This document shows, one piece after another, positions 1-11,537 of a stretch of DNA of 64,000 nt (its first letter is position 1; each line of letters starts with the position of its first letter). The notes under the pieces were generated by a model. The model was not told the origin of the DNA and did not search any database. It saw nothing but the letters and a program-made list of their open reading frames with translations. Source of the stretch: Gloeophyllum trabeum ATCC 11539 (Eukaryota > Basidiomycota > Agaricomycetes > Gloeophyllales > Gloeophyllaceae); the NCBI RefSeq assembly GCF_000344685.1, contig NW_006920411.1, positions 1,924,016-1,988,015 of the forward strand, in the 5' to 3' direction. Both the position numbers and the translations under genes were made by a program.

Positions 1-143
1 CTTGGAAGGCCACCCCTTCTTGAGTTGTACACTAAATCGTAATCAAGTATTTTGCATCACATCTTGCCGCAGGGTCCCCTGGCACGAGTGCAGTATAAAT
101 TGAGCAATACAGCTTTCTAACTTTTGTTTTGTGGTATTACAGA

Positions 144-2538
144 TCATACTACTGGCGGTGGCTTCGCAGACTTCACATCACCCTCTGTCCAGTCTGCCTG
201 CATCTCCTTCTGGAATGGCTCGAGATTAAATTCGAGCGCCGAGCAAGGATAGCCGATTTCGAACTTCTCTAGCACGGTCGGGTGCAAGATACCCAATGTG
301 CCGATGGCCAGATCACCAGGCATGTGCAGGACGTCTTTCTTGATGGAGTCCAACGTTGACGATTTCTCTTGAGGCGCGCGATAATAGATAGTAGCTGCGC
401 GGCCAGGGAAGAAAGCAGGATCTGCGAATGACCCAGTCATTAACGAAACATCGGAAAGGTAACCAACCCTGAGCTTACCGCTGCACTCCTTGATGTAATA
501 CCCCGTCTTCGCCTTGTACTCCGCGCTTCCAATCCTAGGGACCTCGAGCATCGCCATGATCCGGTCCAGCAAGCCATGCACGACCTCGAACCCGGCGCTC
601 TTGTTGCACCACACGGCCGCCGCGTGCCGCTCGTTCCGCGCCTGGCGCTCGCGCGACTTGTCCTTGAACACGACGTCGGAGGTCTCGAAGATGCGGATCG
701 GCAGTGGATGCGAGCGGTTCTCGCGCACGGTCTTGAGCAGCCCGGGGAGGAGCGTCGTGCGGACGACCTGGAACTCGAGCGTCTTGGGGTTCGCGATCTT
801 GACGGCGAGCGAGTCGTCGTGGTGGTTCAGCCACTCGAAGTTCTCTTCGTGGGAGCACTGGGATGGGGAAGGCCTTAAGTGACGCAGCTTCCGCGATATA
901 GATAGATGCATGCATACCAGGATCAAGGGCAGGACTTCGACCCAGCCTGCTAACGCCCACTCGATCCTCACCACGTCGCTCAGCTTGCTGATCGCGAGCG
1001 GCTGCCCGACGGTGCTCGTCTTGGGGAACCTCTCGGGCAGGTTGTTGAACCCATAGGCAATCGCCGCGTCCTCCATGATATCGCACTCGTGCAGAATATC
1101 CGGGCGCGTCGGGGGTATGGAGACTAATATGTCCTCGGTAGGGTTATCGAGCGATGGCTCCGTAGGGAGGGACATGCGGCGCAGGAGGGTCGCGATCTGC
1201 GAGGACGAAAGGGTAAGTCCCGTGCAGGAGTTGATGTACGAGGTGTGCGCCGTTGTCGGGCGAGAGGATATGTCCGGGGTGATACGGGTCTCCCCGGAGG
1301 AATAGACAACTTTGCAGGGCTCGATGCTTTTGACAGTGACGAATCAGTAAGAGAACGGATGCGAAGAGAGCTTGCGCGACTTACGTAAAAGGTTCTGCGC
1401 AGTATTCAGAGAACATGGTCGAGATAATGTTCACGACAATGGCCAGCTTCGTCTCATCCGTAGCTGTTACATCAATGAACACATTCTTCGTATTCAAGGT
1501 GATCTTGCTGTGCTCCGAGTTGATGATCGGAGGCATGGACAGTACGCGGTCTTTTTGGTCGTAGATAATTGGGTAGACAGGGGAGTCACGGATGATGTGC
1601 AGATATCTTGCCAGATGTTTCTCAGACTAGCTTGCGAGATTCAGCTTTTCACGGTGGCAATAACGTGAACAGATATCACGTACCTCGTAGACAGTCATCA
1701 GCTCCTCGGCCGTATATGCTTTGTCTTTGCCTAGCGGGATGAACTTGATATCCTTGGGATTCCGTGCCTCATATCTGAACGGTGCCTCGATGGTGTCCAG
1801 GTCGTGCGTACCGATGGCGACGAACTGCCGCCGCCTGCACAGGTTCTGGTGAAGCTTGTCTTGAAGGTCAATGAAAGAGGCATAGGAACGGGGGGTGAAG
1901 TGGAGATTTCGAAGGATGGCGCATGCAAAATAGGGCCGAATTTGTTTCGTCTTGGCAGATATGAGCAGAGTGGAGGGGTAATCACTTATGCACCCACCTC
2001 TGGCGCGACAGTGACGGTCAGGAGGTTTGATTCGCCACCTGGAGGGTACACTAGCTTGTATTGCGGTGGCTGATCCTTTCCCAGAAAGATACGCAGGGCT
2101 CTCGCTATGCCTTCGATGCAAAGGAGATCGTATCTGAGAATCTTAATCAACGGCCGAGAGATACAGGTGCTAGACGATGTATAATTACCTGTTAGCAGGT
2201 ATCTCGATCTTGAGTTGCTGGGGTGGAGAGTTAACCCCCACTCTTCACGCATTTGAAGGCTACGCACTGGACGCTCGGCAGGGAGACCCTTTTTCTTTGC
2301 TGCTTCCACCTCCTCCGTTGTCTGTCACCGTCGTAAATATGTTACTCATAGATACCAGTTCAGACCGCGTACATCTTCGTCGAGTTCGATACCAAAGTCG
2401 AAACATAGCTTGTCAAACTCCTCCGTCGCTAGCAGGGGGTCTCAGAATGATGAGAAGAAACCAGATTAAACCAGCATTACAATACTTGCGCCCAAGCCGC
2501 TCCCACAGATCCTCCTTGTCAACAGCGACGGTAGGCAT
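144..2538 (-). CDS. FRS1: Phenylalanyl-tRNA synthetase beta subunit, cytosolic
   Basis: Beta chain of the cytosolic alpha2beta2 enzyme that charges tRNA-Phe. The start at 2538 gives [19 protein letters not shown], the usual N-terminus of eukaryotic beta chains. Further on, the stretch reading [20 protein letters not shown] followed by a YGFNN motif is the end of the B5 DNA-binding-like domain. The final 250 residues ([64 protein letters not shown]) are the catalytic-like core that pairs with the alpha chain. The frame is broken by several short introns, for example near 860-940 and between 1180 and 1380. The protein ends in PPPVV and a TGA at 144-146. It is transcribed away from the ThrE-like gene with 407 bp between the starts. 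Family assignment is firm; internal exon edges were not all resolved. Confidence 0.93.
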
Positions 2539-2827
2539 TGCGCAGTGATTTAGAGGAGGCCTGAGGCTAGCCGAGATGTGATTGGATGTGATTGCGTCCT
2601 GGACGAGTCAATTACAGTATTGCCAAATTGAGTAACGGCAGTGCATGTCACGTGATCGGCGCGTCTGTCTCGATCGAGGCTGCGTTCCCCGTCCGGTCCT
2701 TGTCGGACACCATCACTATCCAGCCCGCCGCCGCTTTCCGCCGCGGCCGACGATGCAAGTCCCGTCTTCCAGCGTCGGCCTCTGCGGAATGCGCGTGTCT
2801 TGGGAGCAGCGGTGGTGCCTTTGTGAG

Positions 2828-2833
2828 TATAAA
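2828..2833 (+). promoter_or_regulatory. TATA box of the ThrE/Prm10-like gene
   Basis: A TATAAA hexamer lies 118 bp before the ATG at 2946, in the 407-bp gap between two divergent genes. It faces the plus-strand gene. Inferred from sequence and position only. Confidence 0.45.
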
Positions 2834-2945
2834 GCCCTGACGCTCTGGCTGTAGCCGCCCTTCCATCGCTTGACTTCCTACCGCCAGCACGGAAACCGGG
2901 TTTTCGACTCCTGCGACTTCGACTTTCTTCAAAGCAGGCCTTACT

Positions 2946-5452
2946 TTGACTACTTCTACTTCAATGTCTGCGCCTTCTCCTCGCAGATCAGGCGGCGACT
3001 ATCAAGACGCATACACGACCGCTCCCAAGCGTTCCAGCCGTTCCTCTCGGGTGAGGTTTAGCGCGGACGACTCCGCCCAGATGACGGGTGCTGCACATGA
3101 AGAACCTTCCTGCTCTCTTCCTTCTCCTCCTTCGTCTTATCCCCGCCGCTCTGGACAGCAGGCGGAGCTCCCTCTCTTCAACCCTGACGACTTCGTCTAC
3201 CGCCGTCCGGAACGCTCTTCAGATCCGGATCAATATGGTCTATCAGGAATAGACTACTCTTCTCGCCGTCGCTCGGACGAAAGCGATATAACCCTGCACG
3301 ACGAATCCCCTCCACCGAGAGCGAAGGACGACAAAGATGACCGGTTCTCACTGTCTTCCTACAACCACCCATACGACATTCGCCCTCCCCAGTCCGCCTA
3401 CACCGGGAAACCTTCTCAGGAAGAAGAAACCCGACCTCGTGCACGTCGTTCAGTGAGCTTTGCCCCAACCGAGGTCAGCATGGGTGACTGTCAAACAGAC
3501 GCGGAAAGCTGTTTCGAGGCGACCAACAACGACCCTGTCCACCGACGTCGAGGTGTACTTTCCAATCTCGTCGACCTGTACACCCTCAGCCGGCGCAAAA
3601 GTGACTGCGACGGCGGCATGAGTCGCGCTGCGTCCACCAACTCCGAGTACTCTACCGCTGGGGGCAATCGCCTCAGACGCAGGGAGTCCGTGCAGTCAGA
3701 CGCTTCTGAGACGTTGGACGCGGATGATCCTCGTGTCACCGGTATCACCAAGAAGTGCTTGGACGATCCCGAAGACGTCGAGAAGAACTGTTTGAAGCAG
3801 ATGGACTACAAGGCCAGGAAGAAGGAGAGGATGCGAATGCGTATCGAGTTCAATATTTCTTGTAAGTGTTTTGCATCGTCCGTGCCAGCCATAACTCATT
3901 GGCCTACCTCGACAGCGCTGATTGCTCGGCAGGACTTCTTGATGACTCTCGCACGGGCCCTCCTTACTTTCGGAGCACCGTCTCATCGTATCGAATCCCA
4001 ACTCGTCTCCGCCTCACGTATCCTCGAAGTCGATGCCGAGTTCATCCACATCCCCGGTGTCATTATATGCTCCTTTGGCGACTCCGAGACCAAGACTTCC
4101 GAGTCGCATTTCGTCAAATGTGGCGGGCGCATCGACCTAGGGAGGTTGCATCGCGTCCACAGAATCTACCGCTCAGTCATGCACGACGAGCTCTCGGCGA
4201 AGAAGGCGACGAAACAATTGGAGGCTCTGTTGGCGGCCAAACCGATATACAAAGTCCTTCCTCGGTGCTTCCTGGCGTTTTGGCTGTCGGCCCTGATCTG
4301 TCCGCTGGCTTTCGGAGGGTCATTCGTCGATATGTGGATTGCAGCAGCTGGTGCATTTGTTCTTTGCGCTCTGCAGCTTACTGTTGCCGCCAAGAGTGTG
4401 ATGTATGCGCAGATCTTCGAGTGAGCACTTTCTCCCGCTTCGTGTATAACATCAAAACTGACTCTTTCCGATAGAATCTCGGTCGCTATCTGTATGTCCT
4501 TCGTCGCCCGTGGCTTGAGCAGCATACGCAGCCAGGTGTTCTGCTATACGGCCATCTCTTCGGCTGGTATTGTGGGTATCCTGCCCGGCTACCTCATTCT
4601 CAGCAGTTCTTTGGAGCTGGCATCCAAGAACATTGTCTGCGGTAGTGTCAAGATGGTTTACGCCCTGATCTATACTCTGTCTCTGGGTTTCGGGCTGCAG
4701 ATCGGTAGCGACTTCTATCTGCTCCTCGATCCCGGTGCGCGTCACTCCCTGCAATTCCTCGCTGCGAATATGTCCACCACAATCAGTCTGGCCGGTAACT
4801 TTACCGCGGACAACGGCATATCGTATCCCGGCCTACCCCTATCCGGCACCTTCACCTTCTCAAACTCGTCCGGACCGCTCAGCCACGACATCATTGCGGG
4901 GTGCTATCGTCCTTTGGACTTCCCCTGGTACCTCCAGCCGTTCCCCTGGTGGACGCAGTTCATCATCGTGCCCATCTTCTCGGTGCTCAGTTCGCTGGCG
5001 AATTTGCAGCCCTTCTGGACGGTGGACTTGCTTGTCATGACCCTCATCAGTTGCGCGAGTTATGCGGCGAACAAGGTGGCGAATCACTTCATTTTTGGGC
5101 GGTCGGATATCGTGTCCGCCATCGGCGCCTTTACGGTCGGGCTCCTGGGCAACATATACTCCCGGAAGCTGGGCGGGACAGCGTTTACATCCATGGTGAC
5201 TGGTGTGCTGTTCTTGGTTCCAGTGAGTAATCTTTTTACCTTTGCGCGTTCGAGAGACCCTTTGCTGATGGATTGTTCTTTTACTAGTCCGGGTTGTCAC
5301 AAGCCGGAGGTATCACAGCTGAGGGCAGCGGTATCGACATCGGAGGGGCCATGATATCAGTCACTATCGGTGTTACTGTCGGACTATTCATGAGTCAAGC
5401 ACTGGTGTACACGTTCGGTACGCGAAAGAACGCTGCCGTTTTTTCGTTCTAA
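2946..5452 (+). CDS. ThrE/Prm10-like multi-pass membrane protein (DUF1212 family)
   Basis: Membrane protein of the fungal Prm10-like branch of the ThrE threonine/serine exporter family; the substrate in fungi is not established. Four exons (2946-3861, 3916-4420, 4475-5222, 5288-5452) add up to 2334 nt, exactly 777 codons plus stop. The first 270 residues are hydrophilic, rich in Ser, Arg and Pro and probably cytosolic. The region after that carries the N-terminal ThrE domain (DFLMTLARALLTFGAPSHRI, then the FIHIPGVIICSFGD segment), followed by about ten hydrophobic segments. The C-terminal glycine-rich piece ITAEGSGIDIGGAMISV is typical of the family. An internal ATG at 2964 (MSAPSPRRS) is an alternative start. 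Introns have clean GTAAGT or GTGAGC donors. Confidence 0.88.
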
Positions 5453-5657
5453 GCGGGAGGATCAGAAAAAGCGCTTTGTAATTTAGAACTTCCATCTACA
5501 TCCTGTACATTTAATATCCTCTGTTGTGACATTAGTCGTATTATTATATTCTCTCTCTACTCTCCGAAAACATGGATCCTCCGTCCGAATAATCAGTACC
5601 TTGAACGGCTTCCGCCTGGCTCAGCCCCGTAGAAATTGATTGCCTAGGCGAGGAGTG

Positions 5658-8162
5658 TTATAACGGCATGAGGCGCGTAAGATGAGTGTATCTCACAAGT
5701 CTATCCAAGCACTTCCTCAACTTGAGTTTTATGCCTCTAGTTGGGATACCTTGCTCTGATAGCATTTGAACGAAAATGTCGTAATGTAGAGGCTAGATAA
5801 ACGGCCCAGTGTTTGTGGGTTATACGGGGAAAGCAGTTTCAGGGCGTACCTCATATCTCAAGATACGAAGATGCAGGACTTTGTCTTGGGAAATCAAACT
5901 CTTCAGCTGTGCTTCAAGTTTGTCAATGTCGCACTCATCATCTGGAGATTCCTGGACCGCCCTGCTTTTGCCCTTCCTGGCAGATTTGGGAGGAACATTG
6001 GGAATCCTCAAGGGCAAGGACGCCGAAGTCACAGGTTTGTTAGTCGTGATGGCTTGCATAGGATTTATCCTCTTCTTCCTGCCTAGATAGTCTGTTGTCG
6101 ATACTAGCATTCGTTCTTCTCTAGGTAACTGCATTGGATTCGGGCCATCTCTTGTTGACGACCATGATGGATCGAAATGAAGGATCGCATCGTCGTCTCG
6201 CCACCCGACACCATCAGAATCTCCTTGGGAAGGTACGTCATCATTATTGACATCATCCAGTGAATATATTCTATCAGGAGATACATGTGCGGACCCGTGT
6301 AGGTGACGCGCCTTCGACCGAGGGGTCAGATGTAGTTCTCTTTCGCTGCGCGAGGAAGAATCAGCGGCCGTGGGAAGGCACATCTATCAGTTATAAGTCG
6401 TATTCGGAGACGTGAGTGTATTATTTCGCTCACCTTCACAGATTGACTTGTACCCACTTCACATTCTTTGTGGCTATCAAACCGCGCTTCCGCGGAAGAG
6501 CAGCCTGGACTGGGCATTCGTGCGAAGGATTCAGACCCTCCAGCAAGGGCGTCAGGTGGGGAGTTAGCCTTCCCAGAATTTGATAACCCGAACGGCTGTG
6601 TCGCTGCTGGCACATCCTCGCCGCTGGCGGTAGTGTAGAGGTCAGCATCGAACAGCGACTTCGGCCTACTCAAAGTCTCAAGTCTTGAGTTCGCGATTCG
6701 TTGATTAATGTGAGTACGATCGACCATGTCATGGCCATTTACGGACGAGGGCGGTGGCCTCTGTGGTCTCGATAGTTTGCTCGGCCCAAAGGCTTGAGTG
6801 CTCGGGGGTACCCGTGGTGTTGTTTGAACACCATCGGCTGGCGGCCCCGCCATGTGATCATCTAGCGCAGTCACTACAGCGCCATTATCATCTTCATCCG
6901 AGTTTGCGCTTGAAGAGTGACCAAGGAAGAGTCGCGCTCTGTCCCTGATAACAACCCTAGCTTGGGTCACACTCTGCAGAGTACCCCGAGCTTCGGGCCG
7001 TTTGCCTTTCTTCCTCGGAGCGTCGGTCCCTAGCAAGTCTTCGAGGTACGTCTCGGGCTCCTGAGCCTTTGACAGCATAGCTCCACCAGCTGCCTCCGCA
7101 CCATTGGCACTCTCGCTAGACACCTTATTCAATTCTCGGCGAATAAGAATCTTAACAGTCTCATCTGTCAGACGATTCTTCTTCGCACAAGTTTGAATAT
7201 GGAGCATCTTCTGTGTCACACTTTTCCTGGTGGTCCACTTCAGTTGGCAAGATACGCATGTGAGAATCTTCCCGAGTTCAGTGTTAGTGAAGTCGGTGGT
7301 GAAACGGTGGGGTGGCCTCCAATGACTGGGCCGCGTACTCTTATCCGAGTCAGCCACAGAGGTGGAGCGAGCAGATGCAACGCGGATTTTAGTCGACTTC
7401 AGATTTGAGGTTCCTGGGAGCCCGAATCGACCAAGTTTCAGACGATCGGATGCCTCGATGTCAGACTCGCTTGAAGATATGGATATCGCGTCAGTCGGCG
7501 TTGGCTCTGGCTCTGGCTCCGGGAATCGCAAATCTTGAGAAGGCAGATTTGAGCCTTGGTTATTGAGTGCAGCAGAGCCCACGGAATGTAACTCGGTCGA
7601 GGAGAGCCTCGGGAGGGCATCATCTGCACAGACATCCTTAGAGGAGCTTATGGAGGATATTGTAACTCTTACCATCTATCTCAATGATAGTTTTCTGCCA
7701 TTCAGATTTGCCTTTCTCGTCCAGGACAGCACGCGCCTTCTTTGAGGTTCTCGCCATCTCAGACTGGCTGCCCATCTGCATTCCCGGCAGATATTGAGTG
7801 GTTCCATTAAGGGGACTTGACATGATGAGCGCGAGGGCGTCAGAAGCCTTCAACTGTTTCTGCTTCTTTATCTTCCGATTCTCCTTCTCTCTGCGTCTCG
7901 CGTCCTCCCTTTCTGGTTCAGAATCTTCGACGATGTCCATGACCAAGTCAGGCTGAGAATTTCCGTTTGTCAGGGGCCCGCAGGCGCGATGTTCGGAAGC
8001 CGCCATCGCTGCTCTGAATAGGGCTCGAACGCGATATCTTGTCGGGACTAGGGCTGCCAGTTGTGTATCCCCTGAGCGTAGATGAACCTGGTAGTCGGAA
8101 GAGTGGCGAAGTTGAGACGCGCCTGTCACGCGTTGTGTCACGCGAATTAGCAGAGGTCTCAC
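5658..8162 (-). CDS. SLX4: Slx4-like structure-specific endonuclease scaffold
   Basis: Probable fungal Slx4, the nuclear scaffold that activates Slx1 for cutting branched DNA in recombination and replication repair. Evidence is a zinc-finger-like block CVSCQLKWTTRKSVTQKMLH followed by IQTCAKKNRLTDETVKILIR (CxxC...HxxxxC) in the middle. The C-terminus, once a 5.8 kb intron is removed, reads LHLRILRYE|PLHYDIFVQMLS then EQGIPTRGIKLKLRKCLDR; this resembles the conserved Slx4 C-terminal domain that binds Slx1. The long region between is low-complexity, rich in Ser, Pro and acidic residues. The stop is TAA at 5658-5660. The start is uncertain: candidates are 8162, an internal MAASEHRA near 8009, or an extra short exon (MSSSPEHWHAIA) near 8200 for which no frame-consistent splice was found. 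Confidence 0.75.
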
Positions 8163-8382
8163 TTACGCGATAGCGTGCCAGTGTTCGGGTGAGGAACTCA
8201 TCCTCTCATTATGATCGTGTAATGGTCGATGACAACGAGGGCATCGCGAAATCCCAAGCTCAAGCTATTGCTTTCAGCGAGTATCGGTAAGGTAGGACTG
8301 ATAGCATAGGCATAGCCTAAGAAAGCTTTTGGGGCCATAGAAGCATGTGCAAAGATGATACATGAACCGCGACAACAAACAT

Positions 8383-9520
8383 CTACTCCTCATCCTCTTC
8401 GTCCTCCTCGGCAGCTGCACCACCGTTTGCCTGGAAGGCCTCGATCTTGGACTGTATACGCTCCTTGCGCTGCTCGAGCGTAAGACGGTGCTGCTTGTAT
8501 TTGAGAGACTCGGCTTTCCAGTCCTTTGTCTTCTCGGTGGGCTTGAACGACGGGTCTTCCCGGATGGCAGCGTAAGCGTTCGTGTAGATCTCCTCCATAT
8601 CCTCAGACCCGACGCCATCAGCGAGGTACGTGGAGAACTGCTTCTTGAAGCTAGCACAGACCAATGAGCCTCATAATAAAGGTCCCAAGAGTAAGCACGA
8701 ACCGTTCATCGTCTTCCTCCTCCAAGCTCTCCATGTACTCGGCAACGTGACCGCCGAAGATGTACTTCTTAAGCACTTCGGCGTCCAACTCCTTGCTCTC
8801 TGGGTCGTAACCAGGGAAGCGCTTCTCGGAGTGAGGAATGTAGAGCCCTCCGTCACTGGCACCCTTGAGGGCACCGAAGACACGCGAACCAGTCGATGTC
8901 CGCTTCAAGCCGACGTCAAGGTAACACTTGAATGGCCGAGGAGCGTCCTCGCCCTCAATCGTCTCAGTCAAAGCAATGGTCCCGTCGGGTTCCGTGACAC
9001 CCTCGTACTTGTCAGCCAAGCCAAGTTTAGTAAGGGCACGGCGGGCGCAAAGGAGGCCAGTTGCGTAGGCTAGCAGATGGGTTTGTACCGGGCGAATGAG
9101 TAAAGTGTCGTATTGACGTACCAGCAGTCCAGTTGGTCAGGCCGTGGTTGATGCCATATCTGGGCAGCTCCTTCGAAGTCGCGGCAGTCAGAACGAAGTC
9201 TCCCTGCAGGCGGGCGTAGACGATCTGAACAATGATTTGCTTGTTGGTAAACCGGACTACCAGCCGGTACTTCGGAGCATTGCTACAGCTCTGTCAGCCT
9301 GCGTGAATGACCCCAATTGCCCGTCTCGCTCACTATTTGTTCTTCGCCTGACTGATGAGGCGTTTCCGGGCATAGTCTAACGAGACCGGGGTCAGTATGC
9401 TGCATGACACCGCGAGACATGTGTACACGTACAGTCAGTCTTGCCCTCCCTCCGACGGCGGTACTTGACCTGGAACCGCGAGAAGTATGCGTCGGACTTG
9501 ACTTTTTTGACGAAGGGCAT
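8383..9520 (-). CDS. RPL5: 60S ribosomal protein L5 (uL18)
   Basis: Large-subunit protein that binds 5S rRNA together with uL5 and is assembled with it into the central protuberance. The first exon starts MPFVKKVKSDAYFSRFQ and continues with the conserved RRRREGKTDYYARKRL block. Later exons give YGINHGLTNW, AAYATGLLCARRALTKLGL, GSRVFGALKGASDGGLYIPH and YIFGGHVAEYMESLEEEDDE. The C-terminus is the usual Lys/Arg helix with an unusually acidic tail ending EEDEEDEE and a TAG at 8383-8385. Length (about 300 residues) matches the family. The ATG at 9520 follows directly after an acceptor CAG, so the 5' leader holds its own intron. Confidence 0.95.
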
Positions 9521-9913
9521 CTGGAGACGAAGACGAGGGGTCAGCCTGGGGACTCCATAGATCGACACAACATCCGGAACGGGGGTAAGGCATCCATCCG
9601 CTCAAATGGCGGCTCCCATTCAGTCGTCTCCAGACCGAGCAGCAATGCAGCCAAGCAACCCTATAGTGAAATCCCAGCAGCCGAGGAAGGTCAGCTCACC
9701 TTGAGGACGTTGAGGACGGCGTTGACGGTGGTGTCCGTATGCCCGACAGGGTTCACCAGCCACAGCTGTGTTTGGTCGACTTTGGTGCTTCCTGAGGCAC
9801 GCTATTGGCGCGCTCAACTTGTTCCCACAGTCCCCTGACACCTTCATCATCGTAACCGCATTCTCGCGCGACGACGAGCTAATACAGTCTCCTGTTACAA
9901 GTGCAAAGCCGCC
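9521..9913. promoter_or_regulatory. Shared RPL5/RBM42 promoter with 5' leader intron of RPL5
   Basis: The 393 bp between the divergent start codons must hold both promoters. On the minus strand a GTGAGC donor (9694-9699) and a CTCCAG acceptor ending at 9521 mark a leader intron of about 179 bp just before the RPL5 ATG. A leader intron of this kind is common in fungal ribosomal protein genes. No clear TATA box was seen. Confidence 0.5.
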
Positions 9914-10716
9914 ATGGATCCATACTCAGCAGGAGCTTACTATCAGCAATACCAGCAGCAACACGATGTCAACCCTTACTATCAGCCCTACCAAGGTCCC
10001 ATGTATCCCACTGCGGGGTCATCGACGTCGTCGCATACAGCCCCGGTCCCTGCGAATGCTTACGAGTACGACGTCGGCATTCTCGCGCAGCAGAGTGTTT
10101 ATGTCCCTGGAGCTGCTATAGACAAGCGCGGAGGTGCAGGTGGCAAGCTCGCAAAGGGTGGCAAGAGAACGACTGTACTGCGCAAAGGCGGAGGAAAGGT
10201 CTGGGAGGATCAGACGTTGCTCGAATGGAACCCATGTCAGTTTCTACTCTCATCAGTGAGGCCTCTGCTGAGACTTTGGTTGCAGCTTGGTTCCGGCTAT
10301 TCGTGGGCGATCTGAGCAACGACGTCTCCGATGACGTGTTGGCGAACGCGTTCAACAAGTATACCTCGTTCCAGAAAGCTCGAGTTATCCGTGATAGGCT
10401 AAACGGAAAAGTACGCACTTAGCTTACATGCCGCTCTCGCTTCAAGGATTGACTGTTTCGGCAGGCTAAATACGGCTTCGTGGCATTTTCCGACCCTGAA
10501 GATTTCCTGAGAGCGTGGAAAGAAATGGACGGTGAGTAGGTACCTACGATGTGGTTCATGCCCCGCTTACATGCTTTCATAGGTAAATATGTTGGAAACC
10601 GGCCGGTCAAGCTGAAGAAGGCGGACCAGACGGCCATTCGGCCAGTAGAGATAGGGCATAGAAAGGCCAGGCAGCTGGAGAAAGAGCTCAAGAAGAACAG
10701 GAAGAAGCCCTACTAG
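9914..10716 (+). CDS. RBM42-like RNA-binding protein (one RRM)
   Basis: Small nuclear RNA-binding protein of the RBM42 family, which is linked to pre-mRNA splicing. Four exons (9914-10235, 10286-10410, 10465-10531, 10583-10716) total 648 nt, 215 residues. The first 45 residues are rich in Tyr, Gln and Pro (YYQQYQQQHDVNPYYQPYQG). Then comes the conserved pre-RRM motif WEDQTLLEW, followed by one RRM with RNP2 FRLFVGDL and RNP1 KYGFVAF. The C-terminus after the RRM is basic (RKARQLEKELKKNRKKPY). The order linker-WEDxxLxEW-RRM-basic tail is diagnostic for the family, although the animal proteins have a much longer N-terminus. Confidence 0.9.
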
Positions 10717-11537
10717 ATTTTCGCATGGTGAGGATGCGAAGAAGTACGTTACTCCTATTCGTACGACCGACTGGACTTACATAGCTTTTGTAACGATATG
10801 TGCTTGTAATTTGGAAGGGGTATATTCATTCGTAAGCTGGTCAGTCTTCCTGTGCCTCAAGTGTGCGGATGACTGCTTTGTTTCTACTGGTTGTAGGGTG
10901 ACGGCTTGCATCCTCGATCCGGGATACGCATTGGGACTCGTTTGATATGTTGATCAATCTTTCTGCCATCATCGAGTCATTGCCATCGCAGGCATGCGCA
11001 ACAGTACTATCAGCACTGTCTGTGAATCCGAGCGGCCTCGGTCGTTGAATCCTTGTACTATCACGTAGGAGAAGAGTGCTCTAAGTAATAGATCGAATGA
11101 GCCTGCATCTAGTGTATTTGACTGCAGTGTATTGCTATTGACGTTGTCGTCGCGCTCTACCATTAAACTTGCACGCGCCTACCCGAAGACGCGAGTATCG
11201 CCGTTGTGATGTGTGATGATGACGTCGGAATCGGACGCGTTGTTCAGCCACAAGTTGCAATTGGCCACAATCATCGCCGTGCACTGGCTTTGCTAGTTAT
11301 ATGCCGACTGTCCTAATTAAGCAACCGAAGAAGGAGGCGTTTACGGTCTGCCCTGGGAGACTATGGCTTTGCTCGAGGAGACGCGTCGCGGTCTGTGAAG
11401 GCTTCGCATCTGTACAGCTCTGAACCTCTGCTTGGACCGGTTCTGCTCCCTAACAACGAGGTAATACTGCGTCGACTCGGAACCTGAGGGACCCTTGCAT
11501 CCTGTCAAGTTTTGTCGCGACTACTCTTTGTTCGCCA
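10717..11537. other. Intergenic stretch, no gene seen
   Basis: About 820 bp between two plus-strand genes. The open frames are short, overlap on both strands and show no family resemblance. It should hold the RBM42 terminator and the CTNNBL1 promoter, but no convincing TATA box or RNA gene was found. Confidence 0.5.

Noticed and set aside
535..1086. Minus-strand 183-codon Arg-rich open frame
   Set aside because: It overlaps the phenylalanyl-tRNA synthetase frame and has the composition of a shifted frame in GC-rich coding DNA.
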